64,000 bases of DNA from Alphaproteobacteria bacterium (GCA_017307275.1 JAFKFK010000008.1:310001-374000), one strand, 5' to 3'; counted from the first letter of the stretch, positions 1 through 9,725 are shown. The notes: generated from the letters alone by a model not told the origin. Made by a program: numbers and translations.

Positions 1-671
1 ACTACGGATACGCCCGGCAGGACCGCAAGACCGGCTCGCGTACCCCGATCTCGGCCAAGCTGGTCGCCAACCTGATCACCAATGCCGGCGCCAATCGCGT
101 GCTCACGCTCGACCTGCATGCCGGCCAGATCCAGGGCTTCTTCGATATTCCGCTCGACAATCTCTATGCCGGCCCGGTCTTCTCCAAGGACATCAAGGAG
201 ACGCTGACCAACCGCAGCCTGACCGTTGTGTCGCCCGACACCGGCGGCGTGGTCCGTGCCCGCGCCATCGCCAAGCGCATCGACGCCGACCTCGCCATCA
301 TCGACAAGCGCCGCGAGGCTGCCGGTGTCAGCGAGGTCATGAACGTGATCGGCGACGTGAAGAACCGCGACTGCATCCTGATCGACGACATCGTCGATTC
401 GGCCGGCACGCTGTGCAATGCCTCGGTCGCGCTGATGGATCAGGGCGCCAAGTCGGTCTCGGCCTATGTCACGCACGGCGTGCTGTCGGGCGGTGCGGTC
501 GCCCGCGTCGCCGCCTCGCCGATGGAAAAGATGGTCATCACCGACTCGATCATGCCGACCGAAGCGGTGCGCGTGTCGCCCAACATCCGGCCGCTCAGCA
601 TCGCCACGCTAATGGCCGAAGCGATGAAGCGCATTGCCGACGAAACGTCGGTTTCGAGCCTGTTCGACTAG
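1..671 (+). CDS. prs: Ribose-phosphate pyrophosphokinase, C-terminal part
   Basis: Makes PRPP from ribose 5-phosphate and ATP for nucleotide, histidine and tryptophan synthesis in the cytoplasm. The gene is cut by the left edge: the reading frame is open from base 3 and gives 222 residues, against about 310-320 in the family. The first visible residues carry the YARQDRK catalytic loop signature. The PRPP-binding loop DDIVDSAGT follows near visible residue 130. The C-terminus is complete. rplY follows 86 bases later in the same direction, an order common in alphaproteobacteria. Identification is secure; only the N-terminal third is missing. Confidence 0.96.
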   Translation, partial: YGYARQDRKTGSRTPISAKLVANLITNAGANRVLTLDLHAGQIQGFFDIPLDNLYAGPVFSKDIKETLTNRSLTVVSPDTGGVVRARAIAKRIDADLAIIDKRREAAGVSEVMNVIGDVKNRDCILIDDIVDSAGTLCNASVALMDQGAKSVSAYVTHGVLSGGAVARVAASPMEKMVITDSIMPTEAVRVSPNIRPLSIATLMAEAMKRIADETSVSSLFD

Positions 672-757
672 AGTTTTCTTAGGAATTTCAAGAGATCCGG
701 TGTTGGGCACCCCTGGAGGCCACGCCGTGATAAGAGAGCAACCCAAGGAGATGTGAG

Positions 758-1450
758 ATGGTAGAGACGACAAAGGTCGTCGCGAAGATGCGAGATCGGG
801 CCGGTAAAGGGGGCGCCCGTTCCAGCCGTCGCGAAGGACTGATTCCGGCCGTGATCTACGGCGACAAGCAGCCCCCCGTCATGATTGCGGTCGAGCCGAA
901 GACGATCGAACGCGAGCTGCACAAGGAAGGCTACTTCAACCACCTGCTGAAGATCGCCGTCGACGGTACGGACTTCGATGTCCTGCCGCGTGACGTGCAG
1001 GTCGATCCGGTGACGGACAAGCCCCTCCATCTCGACTTCCTGCGGATCGGGCCCGACTCGATCATCACCGTGCAGGTACCCGTCCACTTCCGGAACGAAG
1101 TGGCGTCTCCTGGCATCAAGCGCGGCGGCGTGCTGAACGTCGTGCTGCACGAAATCACCGTGCGCACCAAGGCCAACAAGATTCCGGAGTTCTTCGAAGT
1201 CGATCTGACCGGCCTCGAAATCGGCCACTCGATCCACATGTCGACCCTCGCCATTCCCGAGGGCGTGCGCGTGGTGACCCGCGACAACAACGCCACCGTG
1301 GCGTCGATCGCCGCACCGACCGTGGTGCGCGAAACGACGACCGATGCGGGCGCGGCAGCGGCGGCCGACGGTGCAGCAGCGGCTCCGGCGGCTGGTGCGG
1401 CGGCGGCTCCGGCAGCGGGTGCCAAGGCACCGGCTCCGGCCAAGAAGTAA
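758..1450 (+). CDS. rplY: Ribosomal protein L25/general stress protein Ctc
   Basis: Binds 5S rRNA in the large ribosomal subunit. The 230-residue product is the long CTC form: an N-terminal L25 beta-barrel (about residues 5-95, with the RREGLIPAVIYG signature) followed by the TL5-like C-terminal domain to about residue 195. The last 35 residues are an Ala/Pro-rich, Lys-ended tail of low complexity. The start is supported by AAGGAG eight bases upstream of ATG. It lies between prs and pth; the rplY-pth pairing is a usual alphaproteobacterial arrangement and joins two translation functions. Confidence 0.96.
   Translation: MVETTKVVAKMRDRAGKGGARSSRREGLIPAVIYGDKQPPVMIAVEPKTIERELHKEGYFNHLLKIAVDGTDFDVLPRDVQVDPVTDKPLHLDFLRIGPDSIITVQVPVHFRNEVASPGIKRGGVLNVVLHEITVRTKANKIPEFFEVDLTGLEIGHSIHMSTLAIPEGVRVVTRDNNATVASIAAPTVVRETTTDAGAAAAADGAAAAPAAGAAAAPAAGAKAPAPAKK
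1341..1447 (+). repeat. Low-complexity Ala/Pro/Gly coding repeat in the L25 tail
   Basis: Imperfect repeats of GCG/GCA/GCC alanine codons with proline and glycine encode short units resembling AAAAPAAGA at the end of rplY. The stretch ends in AKK. Such tails are variable among L25 proteins and can change length by slippage. Confidence 0.6.
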
Positions 1451-1477
1451 GCAGCGGGCGAAGGTACCGCTCGGTCG

Positions 1478-2101
1478 ATGCTCCTGCTGGTCGGGCTCGG
1501 CAATCCCGGGCCACGCTACGCGGGGCACCGGCACAACGTTGGATTCATGGCGGTGGACGAAATCGTCCGCCGCCGTGTTTTCTCGCCCTGGCGCACGCGC
1601 TTTCATGGCGAGGTTGCCGAGGGACATCTCGGCGGCGAGCGCGTCATCGCGCTGAAACCGATGACCTTCATGAACGAATCGAGCAAGGCGGTGGGCGAAG
1701 CGGTGCGCTTCCTCAAGGTCCCGCTCGACCGGGTCGTGGTGTTCCACGACGAACTCGATATTGCGCCCGGCCGGGTGCGCATGAAGAAGGGCGGCGGCGC
1801 TGGAGGCCATAACGGCCTGCGCGACATCGACGCCCATGTCGGCAAGGACTATCGCCGCGTGCGCATCGGGATCGGCCATCCAGGCCACAAGGATCTCGTG
1901 CTGCACTGGGTGCTGCGCGATTTCGAACCGGACGAGCGCGACGCTAGGACCGGGTGGCTGCCGAAGGTGCTGAATGCGCTGGCCGAGGAATCGGCGCTGC
2001 TGGTCGAAGGTGGCGCCAAGGCCGACGAGAAGTATATGAGCCGGGTGGCAAACCTGGCGCCGCCTCCGGATCTTCCGGCCAGGCTGAACCTCAAAGAGTA
2101 G
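1478..2101 (+). CDS. pth: Peptidyl-tRNA hydrolase
   Basis: Releases tRNA from peptidyl-tRNA that drops off ribosomes. The 207-residue product has the family N-terminus ([19 protein letters not shown]): Asn9 of GNPG and His19 correspond to the conserved substrate and catalytic residues. The conserved [10 protein letters not shown] and HDELDI segments follow. The C-terminal extension after about residue 185 is longer than in E. coli but usual in alphaproteobacteria. It starts 27 bases after rplY and ends 3 bases before ychF, so the three genes are probably co-transcribed. Confidence 0.97.
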   Translation: MLLLVGLGNPGPRYAGHRHNVGFMAVDEIVRRRVFSPWRTRFHGEVAEGHLGGERVIALKPMTFMNESSKAVGEAVRFLKVPLDRVVVFHDELDIAPGRVRMKKGGGAGGHNGLRDIDAHVGKDYRRVRIGIGHPGHKDLVLHWVLRDFEPDERDARTGWLPKVLNALAEESALLVEGGAKADEKYMSRVANLAPPPDLPARLNLKE

Positions 2102-2104
2102 ATC

Positions 2105-3202
2105 ATGGGCTTCAACTGCGGAATCGTCGGACTGCCCAATGTCGGCAAGTCGACCCTGTTCAATGCGCTGACCGCCACTCAGGCGGCGCAGGCGGCCAAC
2201 TATCCGTTCTGCACCATCGAACCGAACGTCGGCCGTGTCGCCGTGCCCGATCCACGGCTCGACAAGCTCGCGGGCATCGCGAGCTCGGCCAAGATCATCA
2301 ACACGCAGCTCGAATTCGTCGACATCGCGGGCCTGGTGAAGGGCGCCTCGCGCGGCGAAGGGCTGGGCAACCAGTTCCTCGGCAATATCCGCGAGGTCGA
2401 TGCCATCGCCCATGTGCTGCGCTGCTTCGAGGATGGTGACGTGACGCACGTCTCGGGCACCGTGGACCCGGTGCGCGACGCCGAGATCGTCGAGACCGAA
2501 CTGATGCTCGCCGATCTCGACAGCCTCGAGAAGCGCCTGCCTGCTCTCGAAAAGCGCGCCAAGGGCGGCGACAAGGAAGCTGCCGCCGAAGCGCCGGTCG
2601 TGAAGAAGGTCCTGGTCCTCCTGCGTGACGGCAAAGCCGCCCGCGAGACCGAGATCAGCGACGACGAACGGCCGGTCTTCGCACGGCTGCAGCTCATCAC
2701 GGGCAAGCCGATGATGTACGTGCTGAACGTCGAGGAAGCCTCGGCCGCCACCGGCAACGCGCACAGCGCCAAGGCCGAGGCCTTTGCCAAGTCGCGCGGC
2801 ATGCCGTCGGTCGTGATCTCGGCAGCCATCGAAGCCGAGGTGGCGCAGCTTCCCGCCGAGGACCAGAGCGACTATCTCGCGTCACTCGGCCTCAAGGAGA
2901 CGGGCCTCGCCCGTGTGGTGCGGGCGGGCTACGGGCTGCTCGACCTGGTGACGTTCTTCACCGTTGGCCCGAAGGAAGCACGCGCCTGGACGGTCCATCG
3001 CGACGCCAAGGCGCCGGAAGCGGCCGGCGTCATCCATACAGACTTCGAGAAGGGCTTCATTCGCGCCGAAACCATTGCCTACGACGATTATGTGACCTTG
3101 AACGGCGAAGCGGGCGCGCGCGACGCTGGCAAACTCCGCCTCGAAGGCAAGGACTACGCCGTCAAGGACGGCGACGTCTTCCACTTTCGGTTCAACGTCT
3201 AA
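2105..3202 (+). CDS. ychF: Redox-responsive ATPase/GTPase YchF
   Basis: Obg-family P-loop NTPase that binds ribosomes. The 365-residue length is standard. The G1 loop is GLPNVGKST (residues 8-16). DIAGLVKGAS is the G3/switch II region. The usual NKxD specificity motif is replaced by NVEE, the known YchF feature that shifts preference to ATP. The C-terminal TGS domain occupies about residues 280-365. The start lies 3 bases after the pth stop. Its stop is only 2 bases from the stop of the convergent PhoX gene. Confidence 0.97.
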   Translation: MGFNCGIVGLPNVGKSTLFNALTATQAAQAANYPFCTIEPNVGRVAVPDPRLDKLAGIASSAKIINTQLEFVDIAGLVKGASRGEGLGNQFLGNIREVDAIAHVLRCFEDGDVTHVSGTVDPVRDAEIVETELMLADLDSLEKRLPALEKRAKGGDKEAAAEAPVVKKVLVLLRDGKAARETEISDDERPVFARLQLITGKPMMYVLNVEEASAATGNAHSAKAEAFAKSRGMPSVVISAAIEAEVAQLPAEDQSDYLASLGLKETGLARVVRAGYGLLDLVTFFTVGPKEARAWTVHRDAKAPEAAGVIHTDFEKGFIRAETIAYDDYVTLNGEAGARDAGKLRLEGKDYAVKDGDVFHFRFNV

Positions 3203-3204
3203 GT

Positions 3205-5139
3205 CTAGGACCCGATCGTCCCGCCACCCTTCTTGGTGATGGCAATCACCGAGGGACGCGGCGGCATGTTGTCCTTAAAGTCGGGCCAGCGCGTCGAGGG
3301 CTTGTCGTAGGTCGAACCAGCATCCTCGCCGGGATGCTGGATGGCGAGGAATACCGTGCCGTCGTCCGGCGTGATCAGGGGACCGCAGACTTCCGCGCCA
3401 GTCGGCGCCTGGAAGAAGCAGCGCGTGAGACCGCGGCCGTAACCAGCCGTATCGGCGCCATAAAGACCGTCGGCAATGCCTGCGGCCGTCGGCGCCCCAT
3501 CGGTCGCGATCCAGATGCGGCCCTTGCTGTCGAACGTGCAGTTGTCGACGCAGGACAGCCAGCCATTGTCGGAGGTCTGCCGGTGGTAGCGCGCGGCCGG
3601 GTCGATGCCGGGCTTGCCGCCGACGATGAAGATCGACCAGGTTCCTTCGGCCGCCGCATGGTCGCCGTCCTTCGGCGTGATCTCGATGACATGGCCATGC
3701 GCATTGCGGGCGATCGGATTGGCGAAATTGACCTGCTGCTCTGTGCGGCGCGTATTGTTGGTCAGCATCACATAGGTGCGGCCATTCACCGGATTGGTCT
3801 CGACATCCTCCGGCCGATCCATTGGTGTGGCCTTCAGCTGATCGGCAGCGAGGCGCGCGTTGATCACCACATCGGCCTGCGTGGCAAAGCCGTTCTCCGC
3901 CGTGAGCGGCCCCTGCCCCTGCACTAAGGGCAGCCACTCGACCTTGCCGGCATCGACAAAGCGCGCGACGAAGAGCGTACCCTCGTCAAGAAGGTCACGG
4001 TTGGCCGCAGGGTCCTGCCGGTTCCACGGCTTGGCCGTCACGAACTTGTAGAGATAGTCGAAACGCTCGTCGTCGCCGCTGTAGAAGACCACGCGACCGT
4101 CCTTGGCGAGTGTGTAGGTGCAACCTTCGTGCTTGAAGCGGCCCAACGCGGTGCGCTTGATCGGCGTGGCCGCGGGATCGTAGGGATCGATCTCGACGAC
4201 CCAGCCGAAGCGGTTCGGCTCGTTCGGCTCCTTGTCGATATTGAAGCGATCGACATAGCGGCTCCAAGCATAGGCCGACTTGTTGATGCCGTAGCGCTTG
4301 TAGGAGGCCGCGTCGGGCAGCTTCGCAACGTCGCTGCCGCCGAAGTAGAAGTTGAAGTTCTCCTCGCAGGTCAGCCAAGTGCCCCACGGCGTGCTGCCGC
4401 CGGCGCAATTGTTGAGCATGCCCAACACGGAGCGGCCCGTCGGGTCCGCCGAGGTCTTGAGCTTGTCGTGACCGGCCGCTGGTCCGGAGATCGTCATCGG
4501 CGTGGTGCCCGTGATGCGGCGGGCGAACTTGCTGTCCGGCACCACTTTCCAGCCGGAGCCGTCGCGCGCGATCTCGATCACGGTGCCACCGTGGGCCGCA
4601 ATCTCCACCTTGGCCTGTTCCTCGGTGACCTGGTGATTGACGCTTCGTCCCGACCCGAGGCCCGAGAACATCAGGCCCGGAGCGGTGTACTCGTGATTGA
4701 CTACCATCAGAAAGCGATCGTTGGTCGTACTGCCCGCAGGCAGCGGATGGATGCCGATGAAGTCGCAGTTGTAGCCGAACTGCTTTTCCTGGGCGGCACC
4801 CGTCTGGTTCGCCGGATCGAATGCCGGCGCCCCGGCAACGACGGGATCGCCCCAGCGGATCATGACCTGCGCCTCGTAACCCGCGGGCACGTGATGTGTC
4901 TTGTCGAGACCGTGCGGCACTTCCTCGAAAGTCAGCGACGACGGACCGGCCGGCTGCGCAAGCGCGCTGCTACCCATCAGCTCGTTGCCCAATGCGGCCA
5001 GGGCGCCGACGCCGGCCAACCCACGTAGCGCCGCACGCCGGCCGAGCCGACGATCGATCAGCTCGCCAACGGTCGGCTCCGTGCTGGGGTTGGAGCCGAT
5101 ATCTTCGGGGTCGACGTTGTCGAGGCTGCGCAGGTCCAT
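3205..5139 (-). CDS. PhoX-family alkaline phosphatase (DUF839), Tat-exported
   Basis: Secreted phosphatase of the PhoX/DUF839 family, which releases phosphate from organic phosphoesters using Ca and Fe cofactors. The 644-residue product opens with a twin-arginine region (GRRAALRG near residue 30) and a hydrophobic stretch ending at an Ala-rich cleavage site (SALAQPA). Family segments such as WGTWLTCEEN, GRFKHEG and YSGDDERFDY are present. I chose ATG at 5139 because AAGGAG lies six bases upstream; an in-frame ATG at 5160 is possible. It is divergent from a phytase-like gene, which suggests a shared phosphate-scavenging role (inference). Confidence 0.9.
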   Translation of the reverse strand: MDLRSLDNVDPEDIGSNPSTEPTVGELIDRRLGRRAALRGLAGVGALAALGNELMGSSALAQPAGPSSLTFEEVPHGLDKTHHVPAGYEAQVMIRWGDPVVAGAPAFDPANQTGAAQEKQFGYNCDFIGIHPLPAGSTTNDRFLMVVNHEYTAPGLMFSGLGSGRSVNHQVTEEQAKVEIAAHGGTVIEIARDGSGWKVVPDSKFARRITGTTPMTISGPAAGHDKLKTSADPTGRSVLGMLNNCAGGSTPWGTWLTCEENFNFYFGGSDVAKLPDAASYKRYGINKSAYAWSRYVDRFNIDKEPNEPNRFGWVVEIDPYDPAATPIKRTALGRFKHEGCTYTLAKDGRVVFYSGDDERFDYLYKFVTAKPWNRQDPAANRDLLDEGTLFVARFVDAGKVEWLPLVQGQGPLTAENGFATQADVVINARLAADQLKATPMDRPEDVETNPVNGRTYVMLTNNTRRTEQQVNFANPIARNAHGHVIEITPKDGDHAAAEGTWSIFIVGGKPGIDPAARYHRQTSDNGWLSCVDNCTFDSKGRIWIATDGAPTAAGIADGLYGADTAGYGRGLTRCFFQAPTGAEVCGPLITPDDGTVFLAIQHPGEDAGSTYDKPSTRWPDFKDNMPPRPSVIAITKKGGGTIGS

Positions 5140-5203
5140 CCCATTCTCCTTAACCGGCATTTCGCCTCGGGTAACCGATTGCGGCAATAGCCGCACAACG
5201 TTT

Positions 5204-5232
5204 CTGTTTCAGTTCCGTGTCGGCTGTTTCGC
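5204..5232 (+). promoter_or_regulatory. Candidate Pho-box-like direct repeats
   Basis: Between the divergent PhoX and phytase-like genes, CTGTTTC, CCGTGTC and GTTTCGC occur at an 11-base period (5204, 5215, 5226). The PhoB box consensus is two 7-base CTGTCAT-like repeats spaced by 4 bases. The match is partial, and the site is proposed mainly from its position between two putative phosphatase genes. Confidence 0.25.
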
Positions 5233-5311
5233 CTCATCCACAGAGGACCGTCGCCAAATCGTAGCGCGTTCGCGGTAGCTCGCTCGCGTCACATCCTCTG
5301 AAGAGAAAAAC

Positions 5312-6682
5312 ATGCGAACACATCTGCTTCTCGGCGCCTCCCTAGCCGCCCTCCTGCTGGCTGCTTACCCAGCATCGGCCCAGACCAAGTTCCCGGCGAC
5401 GCTCGAAGGGCACGCCGTGCTGCCAGCCATGACCTTGGTGCCGCCGCCGGCCGATGCACCACAGGAGCTGCAGATTTCTGGCCGCTATGCCGGCCCGCCG
5501 GGCCAGCGCGTCGACACGCCCGAGAGCGTCCAGGCTTTCTCCGCCCTCTCTGACAAGGCCGCCCCTCGCCCCACCGGGCTCAGCCTGCCACTCAAGGGCC
5601 AGCCCGTGCAGGGCATGTCCGGCATCAAGAACCTGAAGGATGGCAGCTTCCTCACGATCACCGACAACGGCTTCGGCTCGAAGGCCAACTCGCCCGACGC
5701 GATGCTGATGTTCCATGTGCTGAAGCCCGACTGGAAGAGTGGCGCCGTCGAACGCGTCTCGACCACCTTCCTGCACGACCCCGACCGCAAGGTGCCGTTC
5801 CGCATCGTCAACGAGAACACGCCCAAGCGTTACCTGACCGGCGGCGACTTCGACCTCGAGTCGGTCCAGCCGATCGGCGATGCGTTGTGGTTCGGCGAAG
5901 AATTCGGCCCGTACCTGATCAAGACGGACAAGAGCGGCAAGGTTCTGCAGATCTTCGAAACCAAGGTCGATGGCAAGGTCGTGCGCTCACCTGATCATCC
6001 CGCGGTCGTCATGCCGGGCGCCCCCGGTCCGGTGAAGTTCGAGGTCCGGCGCAGCAAGGGCTTCGAGGGCATGGCAGCCTCGCCCGACGGCAAGTTCCTC
6101 TACCCTCTCCTCGAAGGTCCGCTGGTAACCGAAGCCGGCGAGCTCGAAGCGAAGGACGGCAAGCGCTTCCTGCGCATCCTCGAGTTCGATACCGCCAAGG
6201 GCGAGTACACCGGCAAGAGCTACAAGTACGCCCTCGAGGCGCCGGCCAACTCGATCGGCGACTCCAACAACAGCGACGCCAACACGGGCCTGATCATCGA
6301 GCGTGACGACACCGAGGGCGATGCCGCACAGGCTTGCGCGGCCGGTGCGCCCAAGCCCGATTGCTTCAATGTGCCGGCGAAGTTCAAGCGCATCTACAAG
6401 GTCGATCTCGCCCAGGCCGACGCCGACGGCTTCGTGAAGAAGGTGGGCTACATCGACCTGATGGACATTCAGGACCCGAACAAGCTCGCCCGTCAGGGCG
6501 GCAAGGACGGCAAGCTCACCTTCCCGTTCTTCACCATCGAGAATGTCGACCTCATTGACGGCGACCGCATCATCGTCGGCAACGACAACAACCTGCCCTT
6601 CTCGTCGGGCCGTGCGCTCGGCAAGTCCGACGACAACGAGCTGATCCTGCTGAAGGTCACCGACCTCCTGAAGGCGAAGTAA
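5312..6682 (+). CDS. Secreted esterase-like/phytase-like family protein
   Basis: A 456-residue exported protein matching the esterase-like activity of phytase family (PF13449 type). Residues 1-23 form a Sec signal peptide ending in ASA. The rest is a beta-propeller-like domain with GFGSKANSPDA, FGEEFGPYLI and GFEGMAASPDGK segments typical of this family. The exact substrate is unknown; phosphoester hydrolysis is suggested by family name and by the divergent PhoX neighbour. The stop codon directly abuts the stop of the convergent TctA gene with no bases between. Confidence 0.82.
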   Translation: MRTHLLLGASLAALLLAAYPASAQTKFPATLEGHAVLPAMTLVPPPADAPQELQISGRYAGPPGQRVDTPESVQAFSALSDKAAPRPTGLSLPLKGQPVQGMSGIKNLKDGSFLTITDNGFGSKANSPDAMLMFHVLKPDWKSGAVERVSTTFLHDPDRKVPFRIVNENTPKRYLTGGDFDLESVQPIGDALWFGEEFGPYLIKTDKSGKVLQIFETKVDGKVVRSPDHPAVVMPGAPGPVKFEVRRSKGFEGMAASPDGKFLYPLLEGPLVTEAGELEAKDGKRFLRILEFDTAKGEYTGKSYKYALEAPANSIGDSNNSDANTGLIIERDDTEGDAAQACAAGAPKPDCFNVPAKFKRIYKVDLAQADADGFVKKVGYIDLMDIQDPNKLARQGGKDGKLTFPFFTIENVDLIDGDRIIVGNDNNLPFSSGRALGKSDDNELILLKVTDLLKAK

Positions 6683-8191
6683 CTACTCGGTCACGTCGAG
6701 TGCCACCTTCTCGCGCTTCTTGCGAAGCGCGGGAAGGAGCGGGGCCAGAAGCAGCAAGACCGAGACGACCAGACAGGCCAGCGAGATCGGGCGGGTGACG
6801 AAGATGTCGAAGTTACCCTCGCTCAGGATCAATCCCTTGCGCAGGTTGTTCTCGAGCATCGGCCCCAGCACGAAGGCCAGCACCAGCGGCGCCGCCTCGT
6901 AGCCGAACTTGCGCATCAGATAGCCCAGCAAACCGGTCCCGATCATCACGAACACGTCGAATACAGCGTTGCCCGACGCGAAGACGCCGACGATGCAGAA
7001 CATCAGGATCAGCGGGAACAGGATCTTGTAGGGTGCCTTCAGCACCTGCACCCACATGCCGATCAGCGGCATGTTCAGCACCAGCAACATGATGTTGCCG
7101 ACATACATGCTGGCAATGATGCCCCAGAAGATTCCCGGATTTTGGCTCATCATCAGTGGCCCAGGCTGCAGGCCGTGGATGACGAACGCGCCGAGCAGCA
7201 GCGCCATGATGACGTTGGGCGGGATACCGAGCGTCATCAGCGGAATGAAGGCACCGCCAGCCGCCGCGTTGTTGGCCGCTTCCGGTCCCGCCACGCCCTC
7301 GATGGCGCCTTTGCCGAACCGCTCAGGTGTGCGCGAGAGCTTCTTCTCGATGGCGTAGGAGGCGAAGGAGGAGATCACCGCACCACCACCCGGCAGCACG
7401 CCCAGCAGGAAGCCGAGGATCGTGCCGCGTCCGATCGGACCGGCGCTGGCCTTCAGATCGTCACGTGACGGCCACAGGCTGCCGATGCGCGACTGCACGA
7501 TGTCGCGGCGGATCTGCTGCTCGATGTTGCTCAAGATCTCCGCGACGCCGAACAAGCCCATCACCACCGGCACGAGGCCAATGCCGTCGACCAACTCCAG
7601 GCGATCGAAGGTAAGGCGCGGCATGGCGTTGATCTGATCGAGCCCGATCAGGCCGATCACCACACCAACCGCCGCCATCAGCAATGCCTTGGCCATCGAC
7701 CCCTGCGTCAGGAACGACAGGATGGTGAGGCCGAGGACCATCAGGCTGAAATATTCCGGCGGCCCGAACGCCACGGCGACCTTGGCCAGGATCGGCGCCA
7801 CCAGCATTAGCGCAATGATGGCGAAGGTACCGGCGACGAAGGAACCGAGGGCGGCGATGCCCAGCGCCGGACCGGCACGGCCGCGCTTGGCCATCTCATG
7901 GCCATCGAGGCAGGTGACGACCGAGGCCGCTTCGCCCGGAATGTTCACCAGCACGGCCGTGGTCGAGCCGCCGTACATGGAGCCGTAGTAGATTCCGGCC
8001 ATCATGATGATGCCGGACTCGGGCGTTCCAGAAAGCGTGACCGGCAGCAGGAGCGACATGGCCGAGATCGGCCCGATGCCGGGCAGCACGCCGACCAGGG
8101 TGCCGATGAAGACACCGATGAAGCAGTAGAGGAGATTTATCGGGTCGAGAGCGACCGCGAAGCCTTGAGCCAGGCCGGCGAGAACATCCAT
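6683..8191 (-). CDS. tctA: Tripartite tricarboxylate transporter permease, large subunit
   Basis: Large membrane subunit of a TTT-family secondary transporter for carboxylates. The 502-residue product has about 11-12 hydrophobic segments and the TctA signatures GVLPGIGP near residue 38 and GVLPGGGA near residue 265. It follows the small subunit gene by 4 bases, and two TctC-type binding proteins lie immediately upstream on the same strand, completing the tripartite set. The carried carboxylate cannot be read from the sequence. Confidence 0.95.
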   Translation of the reverse strand: MDVLAGLAQGFAVALDPINLLYCFIGVFIGTLVGVLPGIGPISAMSLLLPVTLSGTPESGIIMMAGIYYGSMYGGSTTAVLVNIPGEAASVVTCLDGHEMAKRGRAGPALGIAALGSFVAGTFAIIALMLVAPILAKVAVAFGPPEYFSLMVLGLTILSFLTQGSMAKALLMAAVGVVIGLIGLDQINAMPRLTFDRLELVDGIGLVPVVMGLFGVAEILSNIEQQIRRDIVQSRIGSLWPSRDDLKASAGPIGRGTILGFLLGVLPGGGAVISSFASYAIEKKLSRTPERFGKGAIEGVAGPEAANNAAAGGAFIPLMTLGIPPNVIMALLLGAFVIHGLQPGPLMMSQNPGIFWGIIASMYVGNIMLLVLNMPLIGMWVQVLKAPYKILFPLILMFCIVGVFASGNAVFDVFVMIGTGLLGYLMRKFGYEAAPLVLAFVLGPMLENNLRKGLILSEGNFDIFVTRPISLACLVVSVLLLLAPLLPALRKKREKVALDVTE

Positions 8192-8195
8192 GCGA

Positions 8196-8669
8196 TCAGC
8201 CCACCAACGGCAGGCCTTCGAGCCAGCTTCCCTTGGGAAGCTGGACCAGCAGGACCTTTTCGAGGACGTACCAGACGCCGACCGCAGCCACGATCGAGAT
8301 CGGAATGGAAAGCACGGGCTTCACGGGATCGACGAATGTCATCAGGAAGAGCAGCAGAGCCAGGCTGCACATGACAAAGCCCAACCGCTCGAACATGAAT
8401 CCGAAGACGATGAGCGCCAGGATCACGAGGAGCACGTTGCGCCAACGTGCCCCCTGCCACAGCTCACCGAGCAGCGGTCCCTTGCCCCGAACACCGTTGA
8501 GGGTGATCGAAATCGCCAGGACCGAGATCAGCAGGCCGAGCCAGAAGAAGACGAAACCCGAACCCGGCTCGCGCAGGCTGCCGAGCTCGAGCAGCCAGCC
8601 TTGCCAGGTGATGAAGACGCCGAAGGCCAGCCAGAACAGGCCGCCCCAGAACTCAGCACGCCGCACCAT
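8196..8669 (-). CDS. tctB: Tripartite tricarboxylate transporter small subunit
   Basis: A 157-residue TctB-family protein with four predicted helices (about residues 10-30, 37-58, 77-105 and 118-140). In the TTT family this small subunit pairs with TctA in the inner membrane. It lies 4 bases before tctA and 33 bases after the first binding-protein gene, so the three are probably one transcription unit. Confidence 0.9.
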   Translation of the reverse strand: MVRRAEFWGGLFWLAFGVFITWQGWLLELGSLREPGSGFVFFWLGLLISVLAISITLNGVRGKGPLLGELWQGARWRNVLLVILALIVFGFMFERLGFVMCSLALLLFLMTFVDPVKPVLSIPISIVAAVGVWYVLEKVLLVQLPKGSWLEGLPLVG

Positions 8670-8702
8670 CGTCAGGTCGTCTTCCTCTCTTCTTCTCTCG
8701 AT

Positions 8703-9683
8703 CTAGCTCTTCTTGGCGAGCCCGAGCTGGTCAACTACAGCGCGCTGCTCTTCATATTGCTGCTTGGCGAACTTGGCATAGTCGGCCGTGTTCATGTAGC
8801 GCTTGGGATAGTCGTATTTGACGCGCAGCTCGACCACCTTGGGATCGTCGAGCGCCGCCTTGAAGGCGTCGTGCAGCTTCTGCACCACGGCGGGATCCAT
8901 GCCCTTGGGGCCGGCAAGGCCAAATGGCGAATCGAGTGTAAGGTCGAAACCGACTTCCTTGAGCGTCGGCACATTGGGCCAACGTGCATTGCGCTCCTGC
9001 GTCCAGATGCAGAGCAGGCGGAACTTGCCCGCATCGACCATCGGCGCCCAGCCGGTAGCATCGGCGTCGGCCATGACGTGGCCGCCTTCGAGCGCAGCCC
9101 AGCCCTCCGGGCCGCCCTTGAACGGCACATGGGTGAACTTCACGCCGGCCTTCTGCGCGATCTGCTCCATGCCGATGTGCAGCGAGCTGCCTGCGCCCGG
9201 CGTGGCGTAGGTGAACTTGCCGGGGTTGGCTTTCGCAAACTCAATCACGTCGGCAAAGGTCTTGATGGGCGAATCCGCCCGCACCACGACGCCGAACGTG
9301 TAGGCCGAGGTATGGAGGATCCAGGTGAAGTCCTTCATCGGATCGTACGGCGTCTTCTGCATGTGCGGCAGACGGAAGATCGTCACCGGCATCTGCGAGA
9401 TCGTGTAGCCGTCGGGCTTGGCGCCGGCCGCCATGCTGGCAGGGCCGGTCGTGCCGGAACCGCCAGTGCGGTTGTCGATGATCACCGGCTGACCGAGGAT
9501 CTTGGCGGCCGCCTCGCCCATGGCGCGGTGCCAAAGATCGACACCGCTGCCGGCCGGCCACGGCATGATCAGCGTGATCGGCTTGTTGGGGAAATCCTTC
9601 GCGCCTTGGGCGTTGAGGATCGACGGCGCGAAGACGCCGGCGGCGACCGCACCTGATGAAACAATGAGTGAACGACGACGCAT
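8703..9683 (-). CDS. Bug-family (TctC-like) tripartite transporter binding protein, copy 1
   Basis: Periplasmic solute-binding protein that delivers a carboxylate to TctAB. The product is 326 residues with an Arg-rich signal peptide (MRRRSLIVSS) cleaved near AQG at residue 27. The Bug fold follows, with PWPAGSGVD and the PGAGSSLHIG loop. I chose ATG 9683 because GGAGGAG stands 9 bases upstream and the signal peptide begins there; the frame stays open upstream without protein-like content. It sits next to tctB, so it is the best partner for that permease. Confidence 0.92.
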   Translation of the reverse strand: MRRRSLIVSSGAVAAGVFAPSILNAQGAKDFPNKPITLIMPWPAGSGVDLWHRAMGEAAAKILGQPVIIDNRTGGSGTTGPASMAAGAKPDGYTISQMPVTIFRLPHMQKTPYDPMKDFTWILHTSAYTFGVVVRADSPIKTFADVIEFAKANPGKFTYATPGAGSSLHIGMEQIAQKAGVKFTHVPFKGGPEGWAALEGGHVMADADATGWAPMVDAGKFRLLCIWTQERNARWPNVPTLKEVGFDLTLDSPFGLAGPKGMDPAVVQKLHDAFKAALDDPKVVELRVKYDYPKRYMNTADYAKFAKQQYEEQRAVVDQLGLAKKS

Positions 9684-9725
9684 GATGACTGGCTCCTCCC
9701 TGGGCCGTTTCGTTGTTCTCACGAC

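Noticed and set aside
668..2764. A 698-codon open frame on the minus strand
   Set aside because: It lies antisense to rplY, pth and ychF, which are certain genes. Its His/Arg/Asp-rich translation is what a GC-rich antisense frame gives.
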